Source: Sphingobacteriales bacterium
Lineage (GTDB): Bacteria; Bacteroidota; Bacteroidia; Chitinophagales; UBA2359
NCBI GenBank assembly: GCA_016706405.1
Contig: JADJJT010000001.1
Coordinates: forward strand, 62,001-126,000
Reading direction: 5' to 3'
DNA: 64,000 nucleotides
Under the pieces are notes generated by a model, which saw only the letters and a list, made by a program, of their open reading frames with translations, did not search any database and was not told the origin of the DNA. This document shows positions 53,741-61,834 of this stretch, piece by piece. A program made the position numbers and the translations under genes. Numbering within the stretch: position 1 is the first letter of the stretch; the number at the start of each line of letters is the position of its first letter.

Positions 53741-54330
53741 TGTTGTTTGTTGATTTTTATTTTCCACATGCCTCTTAAATCGCCCATTTTGTAACCAGTG
53801 GCTTTATCATCCGGATATTTTTGGGCGATAATTTTTTGCGTGCTCTCAATGATGTCGGTCTTGTTACCGTGGCATTTGATACAAGTTGGCATGGCAATGG
53901 AAATTGGTTTGAAATAAACTACTGCTCCATCTTTGTCTTGTTCAATAAAGTGAGTTTTTTCTGTTTTTATTTTCTCCCAAGCCAAACTGTCTGCTTGTGT
54001 TTGAATAGTATTTTCCGGATTTCTGTTTTTATCACTCAAGCGCTGGATTTGCACTTTAAAATTTTTAGCAATGCTATCGGTAAGTGGCATGGCCCTAATA
54101 TTACAAAACTCAACGGCAAAATCTGTTCCACCTTTTTGTATAGCTCCGGATACATTTTTTAGCAGTGTGTTTTGCATATCAACAGAAATACTGTCGCCCA
54201 AAAGTAGCCATGTATTTTTTTCTTCTTGAGATAAAAGTTTTTGTTTGTTACTGCTACACGAAGAAAATACAATTAGCGCCAACGAAAAAGCGATGCTTTT
54301 CAATAGTAGTTTTTTATGGTAGTTCTTCAT
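53737..54330 (-). CDS. DUF3365 (Tll0287-like) lipoprotein with heme c motif
   Basis: 197 residues. Lipoprotein signal ending VFSSC (Cys 25). The mature domain matches the DUF3365/Tll0287-like heme-sensor fold: DMQNTLLKNVSGAIQKGGTDFAVEFCN, IQRLSDKNRNPENT and the heme c site AMPTCIKCHGN (C150, C153, H154), with GDLRGMWKIKI at the end. Related domains bind c-type heme and act in redox or gas sensing or electron transfer. Located between the DUF2892 genes and the thioredoxin, with overlaps on both sides, so it is part of the sulfur operon; it may couple sulfide or persulfide oxidation to a membrane electron acceptor (inference). Confidence 0.85.
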   Translation of the reverse strand: MKNYHKKLLLKSIAFSLALIVFSSCSSNKQKLLSQEEKNTWLLLGDSISVDMQNTLLKNVSGAIQKGGTDFAVEFCNIRAMPLTDSIAKNFKVQIQRLSDKNRNPENTIQTQADSLAWEKIKTEKTHFIEQDKDGAVVYFKPISIAMPTCIKCHGNKTDIIESTQKIIAQKYPDDKATGYKMGDLRGMWKIKINKQQ

Positions 54331-54547
54331 AGGTTATATCATTAGTTTTCTTATTGCTTTTTGCTATGGGTGTGTTGCAACCCGAAGTACTACAACAGCC
54401 CATGTTTAGTAATGGCATTAATGTTAATAGCGCGCCCATTGCAACAAATATCCACTCTTTTGATAAAGCACCTTGCACCATAATAATTATACCTAAGGCC
54501 AATCGAAGTAGGCGCATAAAATTCCAATTTTTGAGATAATTGTCCAT
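54314..54547 (-). CDS. Small Cys-rich membrane protein, DUF2892-like
   Basis: 77 residues from the ATG at 54547, whose A is shared with the last base of the preceding TAA (1-bp overlap). Two transmembrane helices (~12-30 and 33-50), then LNMGCCSTSGCNTP, a Cys cluster at the membrane exit, and a charged tail. Resembles the short membrane partners of YgaP-type rhodaneses. The Cys cluster could accept sulfane sulfur; no tested function. Confidence 0.72.
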   Translation of the reverse strand: MDNYLKNWNFMRLLRLALGIIIMVQGALSKEWIFVAMGALLTLMPLLNMGCCSTSGCNTPIAKSNKKTNDITYEELP

Positions 54548-54753
54548 TATTTCATTTTTTTTAAGGTATTGATACCAAAAAGCAAATACAACGGGCAAAA
54601 ACTAATGAAAGACGTGAGGGCAAGTACGAAGGCAAAAATGCCCAATACTATGGCTAATGTTCCGGAAATAGTGTTTGTGAAATATAAAACAACTATTAAA
54701 ATTGCTATTAATATCCGGATTCTTTTGTCGGTTAATCCTATGTTTTTTTTCAT
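54547..54753 (-). CDS. DUF2892 (YgaP-type) membrane protein
   Basis: 68 residues with two helices, starting MKKNIGLTDKRIRILIAILIV, which is the DUF2892 pattern (N-x-G-x-x-D-R-x-I-R). In E. coli YgaP this domain anchors a rhodanese in the membrane; here the rhodanese is a separate gene just upstream, 20 bp away. Likely a membrane component of sulfur transfer. Confidence 0.88.
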   Translation of the reverse strand: MKKNIGLTDKRIRILIAILIVVLYFTNTISGTLAIVLGIFAFVLALTSFISFCPLYLLFGINTLKKMK

Positions 54754-54773
54754 TATTTTTATTTTTTTAATGA

Positions 54774-55139
54774 TTAGTTAATTAATTGGTTTACATTTTG
54801 CCAGGTTCCGCCATTGATTACATTTTGAAAGCCGTTTTGTTCCAAAATACTTTTTGCCTGGCTGCTTCGGTTTCCGCTCCGGCAAAAAACAACGATGCTT
54901 TTTTTATTTTTAAATTTTGATAATTGCTTTTGTACATCGTCTAACGGAATGTTTACTGCGCCGTTTATGCTACCCCCCGAAAATTCGGCAGGCGTGCGAA
55001 CATCTACTAAAAACGCACCATTTTTTAAAGCATTTTTCAGTTCGTTGTTGTCGGTTGGTGCGAATATATTTTTAAATAATCCAAACATTGTTAATATGGT
55101 TATTGAGATGAAAATTAGTTTAATACTTTGCTTTGACAT
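54774..55139 (-). CDS. Membrane-anchored single-domain rhodanese
   Basis: 121 residues. An N-terminal hydrophobic segment (~8-25) exports or anchors it. The rhodanese domain has VDVRTPAEFSGGSINGAVNIP and the catalytic cysteine loop VFCRSGNRS (C86), an active sulfurtransferase loop. It overlaps the end of the upstream metallo-beta-lactamase gene by 25 bp. Probably moves sulfane sulfur in the periplasm or at the membrane face. Confidence 0.92.
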   Translation of the reverse strand: MSKQSIKLIFISITILTMFGLFKNIFAPTDNNELKNALKNGAFLVDVRTPAEFSGGSINGAVNIPLDDVQKQLSKFKNKKSIVVFCRSGNRSSQAKSILEQNGFQNVINGGTWQNVNQLIN

Positions 55140-56527
55140 ACAAAATTGGTTGTTGGAATATTAGTTTTGGCAATGGCGTTAAAACCGCCGTCCACTTCGG
55201 TAAAATTGCGGTAGCCACGTGCCTGTAAAATACTTGCGGCAATCATGCTGCGGTAGCCGCCTGCGCAATGCAGGTAAAAATGTTGCTGCGGGTTTATGTC
55301 TTTAACCCAGTCGTTAATATTGGCCAATGGTTTGCTGTAAGCCTGTTCAATGTGTTCGGCGGCGTATTCGCTTTCTTTGCGCACGTCAAGGATGGTGTTT
55401 TCGGGTATTTTTACTTCGCTGGCAAATTGTTCGGCAGAAATACGGTTTACGGTATCAATTTCTTTTCCGGCATTTTTCCATGCGTCAAAGCCTCCGGCCA
55501 AATAGCCTAAGACGTTGTCAAAGCCCACTCGGCTAAGGCGGGTAATAGCTTCTTCTTCGCTACCTAAGTCGGTAACAAGCAAAATTGGTTGTTGCACGTT
55601 GGCAATAAGTGCGCCCACCCAAGGGGCAAAATCGCCGCGCAGCCCTATGCTTATAGCCTGTGGAATAAAACCATTTGCAAAATTGGTGCTGCTGCGCGTG
55701 TCTAAAATTAGTGCGTCTGTGGCCTCGGCGGCGGTTTCAAATTCGTGTGCCGATAGTGCTTTCATGCCTTGGCTCAACACGTTTTCAAAACTTTCGTAAC
55801 CTTTTTTGTTCATGGCTACGTTCATGCCAAAATAGGCAGGCGGCGGCAACAAACCGTCTGTAACGGCTTTTATAAATGCTTCTTTGTTTGGTTGATTGAG
55901 GGCATAGTTCATTTTCTTTTGATTGCCCAAGCTGTCCACCGTTTCTTTCATCATGTTTTTACCGCAAGCCGAGCCTGCTCCATGTGCCGGATAAACAGTT
56001 ATGTCGTTGGGCAAGGGCAAAATTTTGTTGTAAAGGCTTTCGTAAAGTAAGCCCGCTAATTCTTCTTGTGTTAAGTTGGCGGCCTTTTGTGCGAGGTCGG
56101 GTCGGCCTACATCGCCCAAAAATAAGGTATCGCCGCTAAATAAAGCGGTTTCTTTTCCGTTTTCATCAATTAATAGATAGCAAGTGCTTTCCATGGTGTG
56201 CCCGGGCGTGTGTAAGGCTTTAATTTTTATATTGCCCAATTCAAACACCTGATTATCATGGGCAATGATGGCTTCAAATTCGGGATTTGCCGTTGCGCCG
56301 TAAACAATGGGTGCGCCTGTTTTTTTGCTCAAATCTAAATGTCCGCTTACAAAGTCGGCATGAAAATGGGTTTCAAAAATGTATTTGAGTTTTGCACCGT
56401 CTTTTTCCAAACGGTTTAAATACGGTTGCGTTTCGCGCAGGGGGTCAATAATGGCTGCCTCGCCATTTGAAGTGATGTAATAAGCACCTTGCGCCAGGCA
56501 GCCTGTATAAATTTGTTCGATATTCAT
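55115..56527 (-). CDS. Metallo-beta-lactamase / double rhodanese fusion (persulfide dioxygenase-like)
   Basis: 470 residues. The N-terminal MBL domain has ETHFHADFVSGH (H54, H56, D58, H63), GHTMESTCYLL, FSGDTLFLGDVGRPD and VYPAHGAGSACG, the ETHE1/Blh-type glutathione- or low-molecular-weight-thiol persulfide dioxygenase pattern. Two rhodanese domains follow. The first (ALILDTRSSTNFANG...) lacks a catalytic Cys (TDLGSEEE at the loop) and is structural; the second has an active loop HCAGGYRS (Cys near 423). It probably oxidises persulfide to sulfite and exchanges sulfur. Central enzyme of the operon. Confidence 0.92.
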   Translation of the reverse strand: MNIEQIYTGCLAQGAYYITSNGEAAIIDPLRETQPYLNRLEKDGAKLKYIFETHFHADFVSGHLDLSKKTGAPIVYGATANPEFEAIIAHDNQVFELGNIKIKALHTPGHTMESTCYLLIDENGKETALFSGDTLFLGDVGRPDLAQKAANLTQEELAGLLYESLYNKILPLPNDITVYPAHGAGSACGKNMMKETVDSLGNQKKMNYALNQPNKEAFIKAVTDGLLPPPAYFGMNVAMNKKGYESFENVLSQGMKALSAHEFETAAEATDALILDTRSSTNFANGFIPQAISIGLRGDFAPWVGALIANVQQPILLVTDLGSEEEAITRLSRVGFDNVLGYLAGGFDAWKNAGKEIDTVNRISAEQFASEVKIPENTILDVRKESEYAAEHIEQAYSKPLANINDWVKDINPQQHFYLHCAGGYRSMIAASILQARGYRNFTEVDGGFNAIAKTNIPTTNFVCQSKVLN

Positions 56528-56686
56528 GTTAATTTACTTGTTTTATGGTTGTTTATTTGTTTGAGCTTACAAAATTCGGATTAGATTTTTTGGGTTCAGC
56601 TACTGTTAGTTACAAAATTAGTTAAAAGTTTAAAAATAGATATTTAAAAGTGTTTTTAATATCCGGATTTTTTAGTTTTTTCTCGT

Positions 56687-57121
56687 TTAATTCAACGAGT
56701 AATTTAAGGTGGATTCTGTTTTCATTGAATTGGTAACAAGGCATGCAGATTTAGCTTTTTCGGCTGCACGTATTGCTTTTTCGGTATCTTTTTCCGGATT
56801 TGCCAATTTAATTATGGGCAAAATTTCGGCCTGTGTTATTAGGTATTTGCCTTCTACCATTTCTAATTTTACAATGGTTTTGCAATTGAAATCTTCTAAC
56901 TCTACCTTTAAGTTGTTGGCAATTGCCAAAAATGTTGCCATATAACAGCTATTGATAGCCGCTGCATACAAATGTTCGGGCGACCATATATTGGGTACGC
57001 CGTTAGGAAATTCGGGCGGCGTAGCACATTCGATGGTTGATGTGAGTGATGGGGAAGATAATTCGCCAATTCGCCCTTCTTTCCATTGAACGTTTACTTC
57101 GTAAAAATGTGTTTGTGACAT
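56687..57121 (-). CDS. OsmC-family thiol peroxidase-like protein
   Basis: 144 residues. OsmC/Ohr fold with both redox cysteines: C59 in AAAINSCYMATFLAIAN and C127 in KSACLVTNSMKT. Acts on organic hydroperoxides or persulfides through a Cys-Cys cycle. The N-terminal part (HFYEVNVQWKEGRIGELSS) is typical of the OsmC branch rather than Ohr. Lies between the TauE exporter gene and the dioxygenase gene; a protective role during sulfur oxidation is inferred. Confidence 0.9.
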   Translation of the reverse strand: MSQTHFYEVNVQWKEGRIGELSSPSLTSTIECATPPEFPNGVPNIWSPEHLYAAAINSCYMATFLAIANNLKVELEDFNCKTIVKLEMVEGKYLITQAEILPIIKLANPEKDTEKAIRAAEKAKSACLVTNSMKTESTLNYSLN

Positions 57122-57154
57122 AAATGTTTATTTAAAAAAGTTTATAATTTATTA

Positions 57155-57952
57155 TCAATTGAGTAAGGTTTCTTTTATGATGATGTAAATGCCCATTACC
57201 AATACAAACCAACCAAATGCGGGCTTAAGTTTTGAGCCGTCAATTTTTTTAGCCAAAGCCATGCCGATAAAAATTCCGGTTATGGCAAAGGCAGTAATTT
57301 TTGCCAAAAAAAGCCAGTCAATTTGGGTTTCACTGCTTTCGCCCAAAAAACCAATCAATGATTTTGCGGCAATAATTACTAATGAAGTTCCAACGGCTTC
57401 TTTCATGGGAAGTTTGCTTAACACTACCAATGCCGGAATAATTAAAAATCCACCGCCCGCACCCACTAAGCCTGTAAGCATACCAACAACAATACCTTCA
57501 ATAAAGATTAACGGATAATTGAATTTTTGTTTTTCCGGAGCTTTTTCGGTTGGTTCTTTCTCTTTTTTAATCATATTGTAGGAGGCAAAAATCATCAGCA
57601 CAGCAAAAAGCAGCATCAGCAATATACTTTTTGTAACGATAAAGCTTGCGATGGTAAAAATTTTAGCCGGAATAGCTGGAACGATAAGTGCCCTTGTGAG
57701 AAAAACGGAAATGATTGAGGGAATACCAAAAACGACAGCAGTTTTGATATTAACTAACCCTTTTTTGAAGTAAGAAAATGAGCCTACAACACTTGTTGAG
57801 CCGACAATAAAAAGAGAATAGGCAGTTGCCAAAACCGCATCTACATTGAAAAGGTAAACTAAAACAGGGACGGTAAGAATACTGCCACCGCCACCGATTA
57901 GCCCTAATGCCATACCAATAAAAATAGATGCTAAACAGCCTGCAATATCCAT
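57155..57952 (-). CDS. TauE/SafE-family sulfite exporter
   Basis: 265 residues from the ATG at 57952; the longer frame starts with a TTG. About eight transmembrane helices with the duplicated family motifs: GMALGLIGGGGSILTVPVLVYL in the first half and GMLTGLVGAGGGFLIIPALVVL in the second. TauE/SafE permeases export sulfite or other organic sulfonates. Downstream of a Crp/Fnr regulator gene by about 60 bp and upstream of OsmC, so sulfite made by the dioxygenase can be removed. Confidence 0.92.
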   Translation of the reverse strand: MDIAGCLASIFIGMALGLIGGGGSILTVPVLVYLFNVDAVLATAYSLFIVGSTSVVGSFSYFKKGLVNIKTAVVFGIPSIISVFLTRALIVPAIPAKIFTIASFIVTKSILLMLLFAVLMIFASYNMIKKEKEPTEKAPEKQKFNYPLIFIEGIVVGMLTGLVGAGGGFLIIPALVVLSKLPMKEAVGTSLVIIAAKSLIGFLGESSETQIDWLFLAKITAFAITGIFIGMALAKKIDGSKLKPAFGWFVLVMGIYIIIKETLLN

Positions 57953-58013
57953 AGATTTTTGAAATTGATGCTGCAAAATTACACTGTATCAAAAATCTGT
58001 ACAGCTACTTTGG

Positions 58014-58637
58014 TTACACAAGGGTTATTTTATTTCGGCCTAATTTAAGTATCTTGTTTTCTTCAAGCTGTTTTAGCAGCCGGGAAACAACAACCCGCGC
58101 GGTTCCTAATTCATTGGCTAATTGCTCGTGGGTTGTTTGAATGGTTTTTGACTGGGCTAATTCGGCCTTCTTTTTGAGCAAATTCAATAGCCGCTCATCT
58201 ACTTTTTTAAAGGAAACTGCATTGACAATTTCTAACAATTCTTCAAAGCGTTTATGATACAAACGGAAAATATAATCTAACCATTGTGGGTATTCTTTTA
58301 TGAACAAGGAAACTTTATCAACGGGCAAAAACAAAATTTCGGCATCTTCTTCCACTTCGGCTCTTACTTTGCTTGTTTCGTTGTGTATGCCGCCCAAAAA
58401 AGACATAATACAACTTTCGCCTGCTTTGATGTAATAGAGTAATATTTCTCTGCCGTCTTCTTCTGTCCGGATAACTTTTAAGGTGCCTTGTGTAACAATG
58501 GGAATAGAGCGAATAGGTGCATTTTCGTTAAGTATTACGCTCCCGGACTGGTAGTTTTTTTGAATACCGTATTTGTATAGTTTCTCGACCAATTCGGGCG
58601 AGGATTTAAATTCGGTTATTTGGCGTAAATCTTCCAT
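58014..58637 (-). CDS. Crp/Fnr-family transcriptional regulator
   Basis: 207 residues. N-terminal cyclic-nucleotide-binding-type jelly roll (NYQSGSVILNENAPIRSIPIVTQGTLKVIRTEEDGREILLYYIKAGESC) without a clear cAMP phosphate cassette, a dimer helix, then a winged HTH with recognition helix TTHEQLANELGTARVVVSRLLKQLEENKIL (~165-195). A Cys at the end of the jelly roll (GESC) might serve in redox sensing, but no FNR 4Cys cluster is present. It is the likely regulator of the sulfur genes on either side; direct evidence is its position. Confidence 0.9.
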   Translation of the reverse strand: MEDLRQITEFKSSPELVEKLYKYGIQKNYQSGSVILNENAPIRSIPIVTQGTLKVIRTEEDGREILLYYIKAGESCIMSFLGGIHNETSKVRAEVEEDAEILFLPVDKVSLFIKEYPQWLDYIFRLYHKRFEELLEIVNAVSFKKVDERLLNLLKKKAELAQSKTIQTTHEQLANELGTARVVVSRLLKQLEENKILKLGRNKITLV

Positions 58638-58649
58638 TTAGCGTAAAAA

Positions 58650-59489
58650 TTAAAGGGGAGGCATCGCCATAATGATATAATGCAACATAAGGTCATGATG
58701 AGTGGTTTCTTTGACTATACTGTTTATTGTTGTTATATTTGGGCTGCTTGGTATTTTTTTTTCTCTTAAAACCCATGATGCAGGTTTTGCGGGTTTGAGT
58801 TTTAATCCGGTATGTTGTGTGGCATACCTTGAAATATGTTCTATCACTTCATCCGGATTATCGGAAAAAAGAATGAGGTTCAAATCTTCCTCACTAATTG
58901 CTTTTTCGTGCCACATGCGGTCAATATGGTCTTTAATGTGTTTGTAATATTCTAAGCCCATAACTACAATAGGCATTTTTTCAATTTTTTTTGTTTGAAT
59001 GAGGGTAACGGTTTCAAAAAACTCGTCTAATGTTCCGAACCCACCCGGAAGGATGATAAAGGCAAAGGAATATTTGCGCAATAATTCTTTCCGGACAAAA
59101 AAATAGTCGATGGTTACAACTCGGTCTAAATAGGGGTTTCCTTTTTGTTCGTGCGGCAGTACTATATTGCAGCCAACAGATACGCCTCCGGCCTCTTTTG
59201 CCCCTCGGTTGCCTGCCTCCATAATTCCGGGCCCGCCGCCGGTCATAATTGCAAATCCTTGTTTTGCTAATTGGTAAGCTACTTTTCGTGCCAACTCGTA
59301 ATACTCATTACCTTCGTTAAACCTTGCCGAGCCAAAGATGGTAATTGTAGGTCCTAAAAAATGCAAAACGCGAAACCCTTTTATAAATTGCACAATTACG
59401 CCTAGGGTGTATTTCAGTTCGGCCCAACGAGAGCGCGCACCTTTCAAAAAATCGCGTTCTTCTCTTACAAATGGATTTTGTTTAGTCAT
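58650..59489 (-). CDS. LOG-family protein (TIGR00730 type)
   Basis: 279 residues. Rossmann-like domain with GGGPGIMEA (84-92) and PGGFGTLDE (148-156), the two signature motifs of LOG-type proteins (cytokinin riboside 5'-monophosphate phosphoribohydrolases and relatives). Bacterial members hydrolyse nucleotide monophosphates; physiological substrates vary. The ~40-residue N-terminal extension and ~50-residue basic tail (KPAKPASWVLREKKIP) are beyond the core. Twelve bp from the regulator gene and 18 bp from the ABC permease gene, so it is co-transcribed. Confidence 0.9.
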   Translation of the reverse strand: MTKQNPFVREERDFLKGARSRWAELKYTLGVIVQFIKGFRVLHFLGPTITIFGSARFNEGNEYYELARKVAYQLAKQGFAIMTGGGPGIMEAGNRGAKEAGGVSVGCNIVLPHEQKGNPYLDRVVTIDYFFVRKELLRKYSFAFIILPGGFGTLDEFFETVTLIQTKKIEKMPIVVMGLEYYKHIKDHIDRMWHEKAISEEDLNLILFSDNPDEVIEHISRYATQHTGLKLKPAKPASWVLREKKIPSSPNITTINSIVKETTHHDLMLHYIIMAMPPL

Positions 59490-59507
59490 TAGAATTGATG
59501 TTTTTTT

Positions 59508-60629
59508 TTAATTGGTTTTCTTATAATTCAAAATTGCAAAACTGTTTAAAAGTACGGCAAACCCAATCATTATTAAAAAATGATTTTTGATGTCGGCAAA
59601 ACTGCTTCCTTTTAGTACAATCATTCGCACCACTTCAATAAAATAAGTTACCGGGTTGCCTTTTGCTATCCTATAAGCCCAGTTGGGCATTCCGTCAATG
59701 GGGGTAAATAAGCCGCTCATTAACATAAATATCATCACGAAGAAAAATGCTACAGACATTGCCTGTTGCTGTGTTTCGGCAAAAGTAGAAATAAGTAGGC
59801 CAAATCCCAAAAGTGCAATTAAATAAATTGCCAAATAGCCATACAGCAGCCCTAAACTGCCAACAGGAACGATGCCGTAAACAAAACGCGCAACAAAAAA
59901 CAAGCCAATGCTAAACACAAACATACCAATTACCCAAAACGGAATGAGCTTGCCCAATATAAATTCATATTTTTTAATAGGGGTAACGTTTATTTGTTCG
60001 ATGGTGCCGACTTCTTTTTCTTTTACTATATTTAAGGCGCACATGTAGGAGCCTATCATTGTTACTAATATTACTAAAATTCCCGGAACCATAAAAAACG
60101 CATAGTCCATAGTTGGGTTAAACCAGTTTGATGAGGCGATGGAAATAAGGGGTGTGGCGTTAAATTTAGTTGGCTGCATCCATTGTAAACGAATATCGGC
60201 GTTGTAGGCGGTAATAATTTCACTAAGATAGGCGCCACCTAAGCCTGCTTTTACGCCATTGATGGCATTGATGGCAATAAATAATTTTTGCTCGTTTTCG
60301 CGCGTTAAATTTGCTTCGAAACCCTGGGGTATTTCTAAAATTAAATCAGATTTATCTTTTTCAATTTGTTTTAATGCCGAGGTAAAAGATGGGCTAAAAT
60401 CTGCTAATTTAAAATATCCGGAAGCAGTTATTTTTGAAATTAGCTGTTGCGAATACGTTGAATGGTCGTGGTCAACTATTGAAATATTTATGTTTTTTAC
60501 TTCGTAGTCGGCGGCCAGCGGCAGTAAGAGCAACTGTACTATTGGCACAACAAAAATCAATGGCAACAGCGCTTTGTTGCGGAATATTTGTTTGAATTCT
60601 TTTTGGAGTAAAAATTTTAACGTTCTCAT
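59508..60629 (-). CDS. ABC exporter permease, YbhR-like
   Basis: 373 residues. ABC-2-type permease with one N-terminal helix (~22-40), a large periplasmic domain (~45-180) and five or six C-terminal helices. Motifs include VKEKEVGTIEQINVTPIKKYEFILGK (the ABC-2 coupling segment) and MLMSGLFTPIDGMPNWAYRIAKGNPVTYFIEVVR. Starts four bases inside the upstream permease gene (ATGA-type overlap). With the upstream permease and two ATPase genes it forms a YbhFSR-like exporter, in E. coli linked to drug and cation efflux. Confidence 0.9.
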   Translation of the reverse strand: MRTLKFLLQKEFKQIFRNKALLPLIFVVPIVQLLLLPLAADYEVKNINISIVDHDHSTYSQQLISKITASGYFKLADFSPSFTSALKQIEKDKSDLILEIPQGFEANLTRENEQKLFIAINAINGVKAGLGGAYLSEIITAYNADIRLQWMQPTKFNATPLISIASSNWFNPTMDYAFFMVPGILVILVTMIGSYMCALNIVKEKEVGTIEQINVTPIKKYEFILGKLIPFWVIGMFVFSIGLFFVARFVYGIVPVGSLGLLYGYLAIYLIALLGFGLLISTFAETQQQAMSVAFFFVMIFMLMSGLFTPIDGMPNWAYRIAKGNPVTYFIEVVRMIVLKGSSFADIKNHFLIMIGFAVLLNSFAILNYKKTN

Positions 60630-61732
60630 GCCAACCGGATTTTAAATTTTTTGAAGCTCACTACCAATAAAAAGCAAGTCATGCTTAAAAGTACTAAAGT
60701 TTCTTTCCATATAGCACTAAACCCCAGCCCTTTAATCATAATTGATTTTACAATGGTGTAGTACCATTTTGCAGGAATAATATTGCAAATAAGTTGTAAC
60801 GGAACAGGCATATTTTCGATAGGAAACATAAAACCTGTAAATAAAATAGTAGGTACTAACATGCCCATCATTGAAATAAGCATGGCCGTTTGCTGCGACT
60901 CTGTTACGTTTGAAATAAGCAAGCCCAAGGCCAGTGCCGTAATTATTAATAAAATACTCTCGGCAAACAGCAATAATACGCTGCCGTTAATTGGCATAGC
61001 CAAAAGGGTAACGCTTAAAACAAGTATTACACTAAGATTAATTAGCGATAAAAAAAAGTAGGGAATAGCTTTTGAAATGATAACCATAATAGGGTTAAAC
61101 GGCGAAACCAAAAGTACTTCCATGGTGCCCATTTCTTTTTCTTTAACAATAGAAACAGCGGTCATCATTACACAAACCAACATCAAGACCAAGGCCATAA
61201 TTCCCGGAACAAAATTTGTTGCCCCTTTTAATTCGGGATTATACAACATGCGAAGTTCGGGAACTATCCGGAGTGGCAGTGTATTGTTCTCCATCAACTC
61301 CCGCTGATAATCCATAATAATATTGGTGGCGTAGCTTGTTAAGGTATTAGCCGTATTTGGGTCAGATGCGTCGGCAATTAACTGCACTTGCGCCTTGTTT
61401 AAGTGTAACAAATCTTGGTTAAAATTAGCCGGAAAAATAATTGCTAATTTTATGTTTTCTGCTTTAAATGCTTCCTCAATTTGTTTGTGGCTCATTAATG
61501 TTTTCGTAATTTGAAAATTTTTACTTGCTGCAAATTTGCCAATAATTTGTTGTGTGGCTTCATCTTTAGCATAGTCGCAAATTACAATTTTTGAATTTTT
61601 TATTTCGTTAGTCAAGGCAAAACCAAACAAAACAATTTGCACAATGGGCACACCAAATAGCATGAGCAAGGTCCTGCTGTCTCGGAAAACGTGATAAAAT
61701 TCTTTTCGTACAAATGATAGAAACTGTTTCAT
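60626..61732 (-). CDS. ABC exporter permease, YbhS-like
   Basis: 368 residues, ABC-2 permease topology like its partner: N-terminal helix (FRDSRTLLMLFGVPIVQIVLFG), periplasmic domain, C-terminal helix bundle. The coupling segment is VKEKEMGTMEVLLVSPFNPIMVIISKAI. Near the end, ENMPVPLQLICNIIPAKWYYTIVKSIMIKG is the family-typical last loop. Separated from the ATPase gene upstream by a 102-bp block of heptamer repeats, yet overlapping the next permease by 4 bp. Confidence 0.9.
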   Translation of the reverse strand: MKQFLSFVRKEFYHVFRDSRTLLMLFGVPIVQIVLFGFALTNEIKNSKIVICDYAKDEATQQIIGKFAASKNFQITKTLMSHKQIEEAFKAENIKLAIIFPANFNQDLLHLNKAQVQLIADASDPNTANTLTSYATNIIMDYQRELMENNTLPLRIVPELRMLYNPELKGATNFVPGIMALVLMLVCVMMTAVSIVKEKEMGTMEVLLVSPFNPIMVIISKAIPYFFLSLINLSVILVLSVTLLAMPINGSVLLLFAESILLIITALALGLLISNVTESQQTAMLISMMGMLVPTILFTGFMFPIENMPVPLQLICNIIPAKWYYTIVKSIMIKGLGFSAIWKETLVLLSMTCFLLVVSFKKFKIRLA

Positions 61733-61736
61733 ATTG

Positions 61737-61834
61737 TTGGCTGGTGGCTATTGGCTATTGGCTATTGGCTGATGGCTATTGGCTGATGGCTATTGGCTGA
61801 TGGCTATTGGCTATTGGCTGTTGGCTGGGGGCTA
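61737..61834. repeat. Heptamer satellite (TGGCTAT / TGGCTGA) inside the ABC operon
   Basis: About 14 tandem 7-bp units alternating TTGGCTA and TGGCTGA variants fill nearly all the space between the ATPase stop (61835) and the permease start (61732). Simple slippage-prone sequence with no coding potential. Confidence 0.92.
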
